A stretch of 64,000 nt of DNA from Caldisericia bacterium (GTDB lineage: Bacteria; Caldisericota; Caldisericia; JAAYUI01). The notes beneath the pieces were generated by a model that saw only the letters and a list, made by a program, of their open reading frames with translations, was not told where the DNA came from and did not search any database. The stretch is taken from the NCBI GenBank assembly GCA_017992475.1, contig JAGOOO010000001.1:1-64000 (forward strand), given 5' to 3'. Within the stretch, counting starts at the first letter, position 1. Each line of letters opens with the position of its first letter. The position numbers and the translations under genes are program-made. Positions 17,864 through 28,315 of the stretch are shown in pieces.

Positions 17864-20800
17864 TTAAGGTAACCACACTCTTTCAATTACTATAAAACCT
17901 TTGAGCAGGTCAGTATTTAGTGTGCATTCAAGCACAGACCTGAGAATTTCTTGCGTCAGATAGAACGAACCATCCACCAGTGAAGGTGAGTTTGGCAATT
18001 GTATCTGGGTACCTCCAGAAAGAGCAACGGTTGAACCTGACTCAAAGATGATTGATTTTCCAAACACATCAAGTTTGCAGGTGTTTGCTTCCTGGGAAAC
18101 TTGGAACGAGGCACCGAAAATTACCCGTAAAGCGTCTACTGGTATCAATCCATCCTTTGTCAGAGAGGATTGCATCACGCCAATCACATCACCTTTTTGG
18201 TCAAAAACTTCTTTCTGGCCAACAACAATTCGGCCCCAGCCTTGTGCATATACCGGGATTTCTACTGTTTCGATGGCAATGTTTCCTGCCTGGTCAACAG
18301 CTTCAATCTTGATCTGATTCTTGCCAGGCACCAAAGAAATGCTGGCCTGATAAATGTCGTAAACCACGGTTGCATCTTTGCCATTGATCTTGACAGAGGC
18401 CCCTGGCTCAACCCTTCCCTTTATTATAAATTCTTGTGCACCAATAAGCTCTGGGAATTTTGGCACAAGCAATTCTGGTTTTATGGTATCGAGTGTTATT
18501 GAAAGTTGCAGTGTTCTTGATGGGCCTTTTGAAAGTTGGGACACGATAACCACAAAATTCGGGCCTTCAACAAGAGACACCTTTGTGGTGAAAGAACCAT
18601 CCTGGGCAACCTGGGTCAGTTTTCCATTGATTACCAGTGTTGCTCCTGGGGACGTCTTGCCTTTTAGCGTGACCGTTTGTTTGTTGGTGAGGGATGGGTA
18701 TGGATCAACCTCAAGAACTGGAGGTTCGGTTTGGTCACCTGTGTATTCGATGATTTCCCCGGGCACAAAACCTTTGGCTGTCGCAGATATAACGATCTTC
18801 ATGACTGATTTGGGCTCTATTTCAAGCGTTACTTTGCCGTTTGCATCAGTTTGCCCTTCAGCATCAACATCCTCGCCTTTAACCCTTACTGCGGCATTCG
18901 GTATCACTGCTTTTGTGGCCCTATCAATGATCTGAATAGTCAGGGTGTTTTTGATTCCATTGACGATTTTTGATGGTGAGAGAAGTATTGGGACAATTCC
19001 GGGTGAGCTGTCAAGTGCAGCAATCGGGTAAATGGAGAAGTATTCGGGGGCATCTTTTATGGTGAATTCAAATGGTTCTTTGTCCAGCAAAGTGTTTTTG
19101 CATGTGTATCCAAGCTGTATAACTGATTTACCCTGTCCCGTTGGGTTTAGAGTGAGGTAGGTATAAGGAACACTTCCTGGCTCAAATGCGTAGAATCCAC
19201 CCTGGGAGAGGAAGCTCTCATTTGCTCCAGTGGCCATTATGTAGCCACCGCCAGTGATCTGGATATCCCTGTCATCAGCCGGCATTATTTCTACCAGTAT
19301 GTGGTTGTCAGTGGCATAGGCCAGATCAAAGTTGTTCTGGTCGAGTAACCCTATTGAAAGCGGCATCTTGCTTTCTGCTGATTTAAAGGCCATCTTTGGT
19401 GTTTCAAGCGAGAGCATTGTCTCTGGGAAAGCATCCCAGTCGAGAGCAAATGTTCCGTCCCTGGAACCCATGGTTGAACCTTCCAGTGGCCCAGGATTTG
19501 TCTTGTACTTGAACCTGGTGTAATGGAAGCCAGGATCTGTGTAGTTTGAGAAAGGAGCACCTGCTACATCTGCAAAGAGGTCGTCAGTTGAGTATGAGTT
19601 GAGGCCAACTAGACCACCTACCTTGCATACGTCTTCGGCAAAAATATAGAACTTGCATGAACCAAGCTCATCCAGAGGCAGAGTATCTTTGATATCCAGG
19701 ATACCGTCCTTTTCCCTGTCAGCGAAGAGATATGTACCCTCGTGAGGATTGTTGTATATGCAACCAAGGCCCCACCCATATGGAGTAGGTTTGTACTCCG
19801 GCTGGACAAGCATATTCGGCCTGTCCGAGAACGTATCGTTATTGTAGTGGATATTTGTTATGTTGTAGAGGACTGGCTCATTGCGCCTTAATATCGTTAC
19901 AGCCCTTAACTGCTCATCCCACGTGAAGAATTCCCTCTTTGTCAGGAATGAACTAAATTGGAGTATCTCACCATTTGATCTCTGGAGCTGTCTATCTCCG
20001 TTCCAGTCCAATCCAAGGTGAACGCTGTATTTTGTCTCACACCTTTCACAGGGGAAGAAGCTTCTCGGACGCCAGTTGGCGGGGACGTTTATAAATGGGG
20101 TAAAGTGAGCTGGGTATGTTATCTTGTCACCGCAAATTCTCACCTCTTTTGGAGGTTGTTTGAGAATAAAACCTTGCCGGTTCTTGCAGACAGCTGTTAC
20201 CTCGTAGACTCTATTGGATCCCGCAGTAAGCAAGAAATCTGGTTCACCAGGAGTTGTGAACACTTTTCTTTCTGGGTCATCAAGGTTTGTAACATTGTAT
20301 TCAACAATTGGAAGCTCAACCTTGATCTTGGTTGTTCCAAAGTGTTTTCTGTTGGGCGTGTAAACAGTAAGATAAAATTCGCCTGCATCGTTGGCACAGA
20401 AGCCTTTAAATTGATATATTCCATCTTTTGAGCGCGAGAAGTCAATCTGGATTGGTTCAAATGATCTCTTCTTGGCATCTTCCCAATCAGAGTAGAGGAA
20501 CATGTTGGCGTAGTAATTATAGGAAACGTTGTGAAGGTCTGTTCTTACCCAGTAATATTGCGGCAATCTTGCGTCTGGGCCAAAGAACAGCTCATCGTCC
20601 GGGAACCAGTCCTTAAAGCAATGTAACCATGCTCGATCAGGTGGGACTTCGTTGTCTCCGCCCATGTCCCTTACGCCCTGGAGAAGGTCGACTGGAGTAC
20701 CTGTTGCATCGGTGACCCTTATGGTTAGGGGTTTAGACGGATCAGCCATCTCATTTACAACTCCAGCTGTAAGTGGTTGTGGCGAAATCTCAACGGTGAG

Positions 20801-23800
20801 GTCGTCTTTTGGTCCGATGTTTGCTTTGGCTTCGCCTGCGAGATAGACCTCGTGGGTATAGCTTAGTTCAAACCATTCGTGGTAATAATATGGCGAATAG
20901 GACCTATCATTGTTGTCATCACCATATTTGTAAGCAGTAACATAAACGCTTGTTTCTTCCTGTTCCGAGATGACGTGGTCGGCAGGTGTCATCATTTTTC
21001 TCATAAACCCAATATTCATGCCGCCAATGTCCATACCTACATCGGTGATTTGGCAACCTGTCTCTTTTGTAAGATCAAGTTCGTAAATACCATCATTTCT
21101 GTTGAATGTCCTGGCGTCATACATTCCACCGTTCCACAGGTTTGTTGCAAGATCATAGGTACCAATTATTTCTGTCTCGTATTCCGAAAAACTTATTTTT
21201 CCATTTTCGTTGAAATCGTCGCGTTCAGAATACATCCTGCCGCCGCTACGCGAATTACCTCTCATTGGCATTGGTGTTCCCATTGTTCTTCCATCACCCA
21301 TGCCCAAATGGATTGGTTCGTCCATTCCTTCAATCTGGAAGGCGATTCCCCTGTCTTGCCATATATAGACGAAAGCGTTGTTGCACGCTTCCTCTATTTG
21401 CATGTCTTCTTGTTCGGTGATTTTTATTTTGAAATGATGGTCTTGATCAACTGGAATTGCGTCTGGAAGGCCCGTGATTGTGAGCCCATGCACCCTTATT
21501 CCAAATTCGTTTTTGTTGCCACAGCAGTCCTGGAATTTCTTTATGGTACCGTCAAACAACTCAACTTCGATTTCTATCCTGCCTGAACCAACAGGGGTCA
21601 ATTCATCAATCTTTATGACGTTTGAAACGCCTGTATAATCCAGCCTTTTGTTCCATATGAGGAATTTGTTGAATTCATCAGGCATGAATGTTATCTTGTC
21701 TGGGCCAAAACCTATTTCACCGATCCAGTTTTGCCCTTCAAACTCGTACCATTGATAGTTAGTACTGTCTATGACTACTTTTCCAGTGAAATCATATATG
21801 ATTGGAAGTCTGACCATTCCCTCAAAGGCAAAGTCAGTTGTGACCCTTCCAGTTATCGGGTCCATGATCTTTGGCCTCTTGAATGGCCCTGTAACCGTGA
21901 GTTTCTTTATTAGTCTTTTGAATGGTGTTGGATTTGATGTGGTTCCAGGATTGAATGTCAAATGAGTACCATTTGAGTCTTTCAAGACGAAATAAATGCC
22001 GTAATCAGTGAGCGGGAAGAATTCGGTACCAAGCTTGTTAAAGTTTACCTTCCTTTGTTTTTTGTCTTCATCGGGGTCTTTGCCAAGTGCTTCTTTGTTT
22101 GCATTGAGCCTTTGTCCCCATTCGGACCATATTGCGGGATATGAGTTGTAGCCACATATCATTGCTCTGGCAAAAGGAATATTTATGATCCTGCTCAAGT
22201 GCGCCTGTCCGCCTGGATAGACCCTGAAATCATCTTGCAAATTCCTTAGCATTGGATTGTATGGGTGCTGGATTTGTGGAGTTGGCGGCGAGATCTGGTT
22301 TATGGAGTTTTTCCCTGCTGTGTAATCCAGTTGCGAGAATTGCAGACCATGATCGATGACCTCGAGTTCTGAGAAGTTGAGTACTGGGTCGAGTGTAAGA
22401 ACCTTTGCTGTTGCATAACCGCTGTAATCAAGACCAAGGTGATCATCAAGCAGGAAGTGTGAAGGGTGGACTGGTAGTTTGCTGTTATAGTCGAACATAA
22501 TGTTGAAACTGCTTATTCTCAGCCTTATCTGGGTGTTCTCTTTTGGTTTTACAAGACCCAGTGCCCACCCACCGGTATCTGTATCTGTGAATGTTGAAGC
22601 ACTGGTGATATATGTTGGGACACCATAAGTCTCAATTCTTCCAAATTTAACACCTGTTTTTGGGTCTGTGGTAATGCCATCGAACAATCCGAGTTCATCA
22701 CCCTTTGTGACTACTCCCCAGGCGAGGAAACCATCGTCATCACCCCATGTTTGGGCCATCTGCGAGGAATTGTTTACATCAACCAGCGATGCCTGTGATG
22801 AAACTTCTATTGGTCTGGATGTCCCAACAAATAGAGGTGGCATAAAGCTTGGATCATCACCAACATAGTCACCCGAATCAAGTGCTCCAGGAACATAACC
22901 TATATCATTCCAATACCAGAAGTAGTATGTTTTGTCTATGTTGTATTGGATTATGTATCGCTGTCCGTTTTCACCTATGGCGGTTGCCATCCAATTTACG
23001 CCACCGCCAGTGGCATTATAGGAAACAATTGTTTGCTCGTCCTTATTGAGGGCAAACGGGATGCAACATGGGTCGTTAATATCGAGCATGTTGTCTGCAT
23101 CATAGGTCTCAAGAGAGATGTTTGGATATCTCTCTTCGAGCATGTCCAGACACTTTCTTGTGGAATTTATTTCGAGCCTTTCACTCCTGACTTTCAGATA
23201 GCCCTTTTCCCATGCGTCATACTTGTTTGCAAGTGAAATCGGAACAGCCGGTTGCGGCCATGGAGGAGGGACTGCAGTGAGAGTATTTTTGTTGTTCTGA
23301 ACGTTGTCTGTGGGCATGTATTTTGTCAGGTAGAACATGTCCTGATAAGGCCCATCTGGTGGCGCTACTTTTACTGGGTCGCCAAAATCTGCAAAAGCCG
23401 TTACAACGAGCGGATCGTATCTCCCATTTGAATAAAGTGAACCCTGGTAAGGGGTTATTTCAAAATAGATTTCTCTGTCGGCATCAGTTATTGTGCTTGT
23501 CTGTTCCCACGGAATTTTTCCATAAGTTGCTGGTGACCTGAGGGTAACATAGATTTTTTGGTTTTTTTCTAGCAAAATTGGACTTTTGATACGCAACTTT
23601 GATGTCTGTTCAACACGCAGTTCCCTGTCAACATAAAGATCAAGACCAACTTTTCCGGGGAGTACTGGAATATCTATTGCTGTTGGGTGGCCGCATTTAC
23701 CGATTGAGAAACCATGAGCCTTGTATTCATGGACAAAACAACCCCATTCATCAACAACATCACTGCACGGATATGAGTAGTAGCCGATTTTTATCTGGCT

Positions 23801-25990
23801 CATTCTCACATCACCATAGTCGATGATCAGGTTGTTATTGAGGTCATTGTATATATCTTCGCCAACATCATATTCGCCATTTGGCTGATTCTCACCATGG
23901 ATCACATCGTAAAAACGTAATGTGGTTGGCAAATTAAGGAGTGGGGCGCCACAGTCCAGGTCGCCTGCGGTTACATTTGTGCCGGCCTTGTAGGTGACAG
24001 TATTGTTGCCCTTTGTGATCGTGACCTCTGTCATCCTTATGTCGGCTGATTCTACCTGGTTTGTGTTGCTTCTGTATTTCCTGTAAATCGATCTCTGGCA
24101 ACCAAATGCACCCGTTCCAATATCGGTGCATCTATACGCAGAAGAAAAACCTATTAGACCTTCGCCGCCCCAAGGGGGTGGCGATGTCCTTCCTGCATCT
24201 GGCGACTGGAGGCCTTCCTCGGCCCCAAGATAACTTTCGGAATGCTTGCCAGCCAAGAAGTCCGAATTAACATTGTTTGAAAATACCTCCGGACTTGGCC
24301 CGAGAAGATTGTCTATTCCATTATCAAGGAATATTGATAACCCAAAATATGACCTGAAATCGGCTTTTACATTAAAGAACGTTGTCGATGGTATGGCGAA
24401 ATCTTCTGCAGAGCTATCAAGAGAAGTTGATTTATTGATGTTCTGGGAGCCAGTTAGCAACCTTCCGTATGGGTCATAGAGCGAGGTGACAGAATTTGCA
24501 GGGGTTGCGCCCATCCAGACATCAGACTGGACGACTACATCATACGTCGGTGCGAAAGGCCCAGATTGGAGCAATTCAACGGCCATGAAAAGATCACCGG
24601 CTTCAAGACCACCCAATACACAGTTGCCCTCGGCATTTGCATTCTCAAACTTGTGAGCATTTGTGTTTACATCCGTGAGTGCGATGTCTCTTTCGGTTAC
24701 CGTTGCTTCGGCATCACCTTTTCTGTAAATGAACTCATGTGGGTCGTAGACGAGGTTCCTGTTTACATTTTCAGTGTGTAGCTCATCACCGGAGGCTGTT
24801 GTCCCGGAATGGACAAACTGGACCAGCAATCTTCCAACATCAAGATCGTCCCCTGGATCAAGAACGCCGATTGGCGGAGCATCAACTACTGAGGATCCTG
24901 CAAGGTATGTTCTTGGCTCACCGTTTGTCGATATGACGATTACATTTGTAAGCCTTGTGTCACCCGATGAAACTACCGGTGCTGTGGTAAGGTTTGTGGT
25001 TCTCCGATATATCCACTCTGCCGGTGTGTATCTTCCATCGGTGTTTATGTTCTCGGCGTGCCATTCTTCGCCTTGTTCAAAATCTGTGTCAAAGTCATTT
25101 ACAAAAGGTACATAATGAAGGCCTATGTCCCACCTTTCGATTGTGGAACTGGAAACCGGCCTTGGTTTTAATGTAGTCCCTATAGATGGGATAATTGGGA
25201 AATCGGTGCTTGGATTGTTGTCCTGGATGAGTGGGAAGTCAGGCATGTCGACCCAACCGATCTGGAAAAGCCTTGTTCTTACAGGTGGTTTCTGGTTGAA
25301 TGGATCTGGCTGGAACCCCTCCCAGATCTCTTTGTCAATCCTAAAATACACTTCCGACCCCGATTTGTAGTTCGGCTGGATGGAGCCATCAGCTTTTGTC
25401 GGGAGGATAAAATATGGCCCCTGGGTGTTGTTGCAGTTTATGGGGTCAACATAACAGCATGGATTCAGTTTTATATTGTCCCATTGATATGATGGATCTG
25501 GGTCCCTGCCATAGTTTGGGTCATCTGGGTTCGCATAACCATAGTATCTGCAGTCTTCAAATGCCCCTGTTCTGGAGAACCAGAGTTGTCCGGCCGAGTC
25601 AAGCGCAGCTATAACTTTTTCGGTCAGGTTGGTTGCTTTGCTTGTTCCAGATTTGTTTAGATAGAAAATGGTATAATAAAGTGGGGTTGTCATTGTGGCC
25701 TGGGTAGCCCTTATGTTGTATCCGCCAGAGACGGCTAATGATGCATCTGGCATTGGAAATTCTGTTCTACCCCAAGAAGTCACACCTTCGCCATCAAAGG
25801 CATAATTTTGTGCTGGAACAAGCTGATTTCCGCTCCATGCAGACCCTACTGGTGCCCATCTTGTAGCAGCGAAGACTGCTGACTGGTTGTTGCTCACTTG
25901 TTCGGCGTTGGCAAACGATGAAAATGGCAATCCATTAATAAGAATCAAAAGAGCCAAAATTAATCTGTAACTTTTTCTCATTTTCCTCAT
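17864..25990 (-). CDS. Giant secreted surface protein with Ig-like and copper-amine-oxidase-like C-terminus
   Basis: The protein has about 2708 residues and an N-terminal signal peptide (hydrophobic core LILALLILINGLPFSSF). The N-terminal third contains a recurring Y-x-P-x-E-x-I-Y-R module (about 321-329, 415-423, partial forms near 634 and 705) with acidic, Asn-rich turns. The middle is not recognisable to me. Near 2300 there is a carboxypeptidase-regulatory-like beta domain (AVRVKGEDVDAEGQTDANG), then two glucodextranase-like Ig domains (about 2440-2600) and a terminal stalk-like domain. No catalytic motif is seen. It could be an S-layer or other structural envelope protein. A second ATG 9 nt downstream has GAGG just ahead and may be the true start. 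It stands alone between its own strong promoter and the rpoB promoter. Confidence 0.8.
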   Translation of the reverse strand: MRKMRKSYRLILALLILINGLPFSSFANAEQVSNNQSAVFAATRWAPVGSAWSGNQLVPAQNYAFDGEGVTSWGRTEFPMPDASLAVSGGYNIRATQATMTTPLYYTIFYLNKSGTSKATNLTEKVIAALDSAGQLWFSRTGAFEDCRYYGYANPDDPNYGRDPDPSYQWDNIKLNPCCYVDPINCNNTQGPYFILPTKADGSIQPNYKSGSEVYFRIDKEIWEGFQPDPFNQKPPVRTRLFQIGWVDMPDFPLIQDNNPSTDFPIIPSIGTTLKPRPVSSSTIERWDIGLHYVPFVNDFDTDFEQGEEWHAENINTDGRYTPAEWIYRRTTNLTTAPVVSSGDTRLTNVIVISTNGEPRTYLAGSSVVDAPPIGVLDPGDDLDVGRLLVQFVHSGTTASGDELHTENVNRNLVYDPHEFIYRKGDAEATVTERDIALTDVNTNAHKFENANAEGNCVLGGLEAGDLFMAVELLQSGPFAPTYDVVVQSDVWMGATPANSVTSLYDPYGRLLTGSQNINKSTSLDSSAEDFAIPSTTFFNVKADFRSYFGLSIFLDNGIDNLLGPSPEVFSNNVNSDFLAGKHSESYLGAEEGLQSPDAGRTSPPPWGGEGLIGFSSAYRCTDIGTGAFGCQRSIYRKYRSNTNQVESADIRMTEVTITKGNNTVTYKAGTNVTAGDLDCGAPLLNLPTTLRFYDVIHGENQPNGEYDVGEDIYNDLNNNLIIDYGDVRMSQIKIGYYSYPCSDVVDEWGCFVHEYKAHGFSIGKCGHPTAIDIPVLPGKVGLDLYVDRELRVEQTSKLRIKSPILLEKNQKIYVTLRSPATYGKIPWEQTSTITDADREIYFEITPYQGSLYSNGRYDPLVVTAFADFGDPVKVAPPDGPYQDMFYLTKYMPTDNVQNNKNTLTAVPPPWPQPAVPISLANKYDAWEKGYLKVRSERLEINSTRKCLDMLEERYPNISLETYDADNMLDINDPCCIPFALNKDEQTIVSYNATGGGVNWMATAIGENGQRYIIQYNIDKTYYFWYWNDIGYVPGALDSGDYVGDDPSFMPPLFVGTSRPIEVSSQASLVDVNNSSQMAQTWGDDDGFLAWGVVTKGDELGLFDGITTDPKTGVKFGRIETYGVPTYITSASTFTDTDTGGWALGLVKPKENTQIRLRISSFNIMFDYNSKLPVHPSHFLLDDHLGLDYSGYATAKVLTLDPVLNFSELEVIDHGLQFSQLDYTAGKNSINQISPPTPQIQHPYNPMLRNLQDDFRVYPGGQAHLSRIINIPFARAMICGYNSYPAIWSEWGQRLNANKEALGKDPDEDKKQRKVNFNKLGTEFFPLTDYGIYFVLKDSNGTHLTFNPGTTSNPTPFKRLIKKLTVTGPFKRPKIMDPITGRVTTDFAFEGMVRLPIIYDFTGKVVIDSTNYQWYEFEGQNWIGEIGFGPDKITFMPDEFNKFLIWNKRLDYTGVSNVIKIDELTPVGSGRIEIEVELFDGTIKKFQDCCGNKNEFGIRVHGLTITGLPDAIPVDQDHHFKIKITEQEDMQIEEACNNAFVYIWQDRGIAFQIEGMDEPIHLGMGDGRTMGTPMPMRGNSRSGGRMYSERDDFNENGKISFSEYETEIIGTYDLATNLWNGGMYDARTFNRNDGIYELDLTKETGCQITDVGMDIGGMNIGFMRKMMTPADHVISEQEETSVYVTAYKYGDDNNDRSYSPYYYHEWFELSYTHEVYLAGEAKANIGPKDDLTVEISPQPLTAGVVNEMADPSKPLTIRVTDATGTPVDLLQGVRDMGGDNEVPPDRAWLHCFKDWFPDDELFFGPDARLPQYYWVRTDLHNVSYNYYANMFLYSDWEDAKKRSFEPIQIDFSRSKDGIYQFKGFCANDAGEFYLTVYTPNRKHFGTTKIKVELPIVEYNVTNLDDPERKVFTTPGEPDFLLTAGSNRVYEVTAVCKNRQGFILKQPPKEVRICGDKITYPAHFTPFINVPANWRPRSFFPCERCETKYSVHLGLDWNGDRQLQRSNGEILQFSSFLTKREFFTWDEQLRAVTILRRNEPVLYNITNIHYNNDTFSDRPNMLVQPEYKPTPYGWGLGCIYNNPHEGTYLFADREKDGILDIKDTLPLDELGSCKFYIFAEDVCKVGGLVGLNSYSTDDLFADVAGAPFSNYTDPGFHYTRFKYKTNPGPLEGSTMGSRDGTFALDWDAFPETMLSLETPKMAFKSAESKMPLSIGLLDQNNFDLAYATDNHILVEIMPADDRDIQITGGGYIMATGANESFLSQGGFYAFEPGSVPYTYLTLNPTGQGKSVIQLGYTCKNTLLDKEPFEFTIKDAPEYFSIYPIAALDSSPGIVPILLSPSKIVNGIKNTLTIQIIDRATKAVIPNAAVRVKGEDVDAEGQTDANGKVTLEIEPKSVMKIVISATAKGFVPGEIIEYTGDQTEPPVLEVDPYPSLTNKQTVTLKGKTSPGATLVINGKLTQVAQDGSFTTKVSLVEGPNFVVIVSQLSKGPSRTLQLSITLDTIKPELLVPKFPELIGAQEFIIKGRVEPGASVKINGKDATVVYDIYQASISLVPGKNQIKIEAVDQAGNIAIETVEIPVYAQGWGRIVVGQKEVFDQKGDVIGVMQSSLTKDGLIPVDALRVIFGASFQVSQEANTCKLDVFGKSIIFESGSTVALSGGTQIQLPNSPSLVDGSFYLTQEILRSVLECTLNTDLLKGFIVIERVWLP

Positions 25991-26063
25991 TCTACTATAT
26001 ACGTAGCGCTTTCAGTTTTTGTTACCCAAAATATATACACACGAATACCACGCGTGTTTATCG

Positions 26064-26092
26064 ATTCTATTATTGTACTATTCATGTGTCAA
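26064..26092 (-). promoter_or_regulatory. Promoter of the giant surface-protein gene
   Basis: TTGACA (26087-26092) is followed by a 17-bp spacer and TAGAAT (26064-26069), eleven of twelve consensus bases. The predicted leader is about 65 nt. The match quality suggests high expression, as expected for an abundant envelope protein. Confidence 0.8.
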
Positions 26093-26110
26093 GCGTATTT
26101 TTTCCATTAC

Positions 26111-26138
26111 TTGAGTTAAAAAGCGTCCATGCTAGAAT
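26111..26138 (+). promoter_or_regulatory. Promoter of the C25 protease gene, predicted leaderless
   Basis: TTGAGT (26111-26116) is followed by a 16-bp spacer and TAGAAT (26133-26138). The ATG begins 8 nt after the -10 box and no Shine-Dalgarno sequence is present, so transcription should start at or next to the start codon. Confidence 0.65.
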
Positions 26139-26146
26139 TGTTTTAA

Positions 26147-28315
26147 ATGAAAAAAACGATAAATTATATCATCTTAATTATCTTTATATTAACTATCTCA
26201 CCTGTACACAAAGTCTTTTCAGAAGAGCAAAAACCTTGCTTTCTTATTATCTCAAAGCATCCGCAAGCACTTTTGGATGAGCTGGTCAAATCCAAAGAAG
26301 CGGCAGGATTTCAAGTTAAGTATATAAATATTGGTGAGATACCACATGATGATGATCTTGGGCCGAAAGATATCAGAATATTTTTGAAGAAGAATAAAGA
26401 TGCCTGGAACATAAAATATCTGCTTATAGTGGGAACAGAAGATACCGTGCCCATGATGTATTGTTCTCCTGCCTCCGAGGGTGTTGTATCGAGAGACCTT
26501 GTTGATACGCCAACAGATTTCTATTACTCGTCGATCTATGACGATTGGGACAAGGATGATGACGGAAGGGTTGGGGAGTACCCGGATGATGGGATAGCAG
26601 AACACAAAGCCGATATTTTTGTTGGCAGGATACCGTTTGATGAACCGAAAACAATTTCCGAAATTTCCAAATCAATGGCCGAATTCGACAGCCTACCTGA
26701 TTTCCAGAAAGCAAAGATGCTTTTTGGTGGTGCAATGCTTGGTTTCCAGGGTGAGGTCTGGGACGACAAGATAATGGAAAGAACAGACGGTGGGGAATAC
26801 TGCGAGAAAATATATTCGGAAATTTTTAGTGGCAAGGGATTTTCCAGATACAGACTCTATGAAAAAGATGGTTTTCTTCCATCTCCATTCCAATGTGAAG
26901 AGCCGCTCAACGCAGAGACTTTCGGCTACCAGATACCAAACAGGTATGGGCTTGTCTTGTGGACTGCCCATGGCTCGCCTGAACATATAGTTAGGACAGT
27001 CTGGAACTCGGGTAGTGCCCAAAAATCCTCTCCTTCCAAGGCCGATCTTTCACAGCCAAGACTCCTGAACTCAACCCAGATGACAGGTGCCAAGACCAGG
27101 TGGGGGATTGTTGTTTCGGCATCTTGCTCAACATCGAACCCTTCCGCAGGAACGGGTCTGGGTGCTTCGGTAATCAAGGCTGGTGCTTCAGCTTATGTTG
27201 GTTCAACCAGGGTTGCCTGGTCACCATCATACTGGAGGAAACTCGAAGATGGCGGAATGGACACTATTTTGTACCTCTTTTGCAGGTACCTTTCCGTTCC
27301 AGGCACATCCGTGGGGCAGGCAATCGCACAGGCGAGGGTTGAGTTTGCCAAACAATATTTCTTTGGTGACATCGAGGACCCAATCGAGTCGGCCCAGATG
27401 AATATTTACAACTTCAATCTCTATGGCGATCCATCGGTTTGCCTGATAAAGGGTGATATTGGAGGAAGCGTCGAAATACTTGAACCAAGCATCAGCGCCT
27501 CTCCTGGAGAAGTGGCAAAATGGGAGGCAAATATCTCCGGCAGCGATTTGACTGGCAATATCTTTCAGGTGATCCCGGACAAGCAGGACATGAGCTGGGC
27601 CGTCCCGGAAGTCGTGATTGCTGGAAACAAGCTTGTTTTGACAGCAGAAATTCCATCATCAGTTCCTAACGGCAAGAGATTTTGGATACTCCACCAGAAG
27701 AGGGGCGACCTGTCGTCGCAAATACCGATAGTTCTCAATATTGTGCCAAAACCGGAGGCCAGCTTTGGATTTTCATCAGGAGATGGCGCGATAATCCCGT
27801 TTTCAAGGGTCAAGTCCAGCCTTAATTTGACACAGAAAACAAAATATCTTGAGGTCACACTGAAATATGATCCTGACAAAATCAAGTTTGTTTCCATAGG
27901 TCAGCCATCAAAAAAATCAGATGTTTTCTCGTTTTTTGATAACCATTTTGGTCTTGCATACATCAGGATTTCAGGAGCTTCCGAGGTACTGCCGCTGATA
28001 AGCTTCAGGGTGATGAAATTTGTAGGAAAAACATCAATCGATGTATCAAAAATTGTTGCAATGACAGACAGACCGGAGGCTTTAGCCATCCAGTCCAAAT
28101 CGTTTGAAATAGCAATTGGGGAGAAAGAACTTTGGATCTCGAGAGCCGATTTTGATAGATCTGGTAAAGTGGATTCTTTTGACCTAGCGCTTCTTCTGTC
28201 GCGAATCGGGTGCACAAAACAGGACCCAAAATATGATCCAGTTTATGATCTGGATGATAACGGCCTGATAGATTTTATTGATTACAGCCTTGCTTTCAAA
28301 AGAATCAGTGGTTGA
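26147..28315 (+). CDS. Secreted C25-family (gingipain-type) cysteine protease with cohesin-like and dockerin-like modules
   Basis: The protein has 722 residues with a signal peptide (about 1-25). The C25 caspase-like core spans about 30-435, with the catalytic dyad visible as W-T-A-H275-G and S-A-S-C327. An Asp-rich Ca-type segment D-x-D-x-D-D-D-G-R lies near 132-141. A beta domain (about 440-530) follows. Next is a cohesin-like domain (about 537-657, LKYDPDKIKFVS and a late LISFRV strand). The end carries two dockerin-type calcium loops (D668-F-D-R-S-G-K-V-D and D701-L-D-D-N-G-L-I-D). The role would be extracellular proteolysis. Substrate and activation are unknown. Its tail overlaps the converging purH by 11 bp. 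Confidence 0.85.
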   Translation: MKKTINYIILIIFILTISPVHKVFSEEQKPCFLIISKHPQALLDELVKSKEAAGFQVKYINIGEIPHDDDLGPKDIRIFLKKNKDAWNIKYLLIVGTEDTVPMMYCSPASEGVVSRDLVDTPTDFYYSSIYDDWDKDDDGRVGEYPDDGIAEHKADIFVGRIPFDEPKTISEISKSMAEFDSLPDFQKAKMLFGGAMLGFQGEVWDDKIMERTDGGEYCEKIYSEIFSGKGFSRYRLYEKDGFLPSPFQCEEPLNAETFGYQIPNRYGLVLWTAHGSPEHIVRTVWNSGSAQKSSPSKADLSQPRLLNSTQMTGAKTRWGIVVSASCSTSNPSAGTGLGASVIKAGASAYVGSTRVAWSPSYWRKLEDGGMDTILYLFCRYLSVPGTSVGQAIAQARVEFAKQYFFGDIEDPIESAQMNIYNFNLYGDPSVCLIKGDIGGSVEILEPSISASPGEVAKWEANISGSDLTGNIFQVIPDKQDMSWAVPEVVIAGNKLVLTAEIPSSVPNGKRFWILHQKRGDLSSQIPIVLNIVPKPEASFGFSSGDGAIIPFSRVKSSLNLTQKTKYLEVTLKYDPDKIKFVSIGQPSKKSDVFSFFDNHFGLAYIRISGASEVLPLISFRVMKFVGKTSIDVSKIVAMTDRPEALAIQSKSFEIAIGEKELWISRADFDRSGKVDSFDLALLLSRIGCTKQDPKYDPVYDLDDNGLIDFIDYSLAFKRISG

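Noticed and set aside
20879-21586. 235-residue plus-strand frame opposite the giant surface protein
   Set aside because: Composition rich in Cys, His and Phe without domain pattern. The minus frame is continuous over 8 kb.
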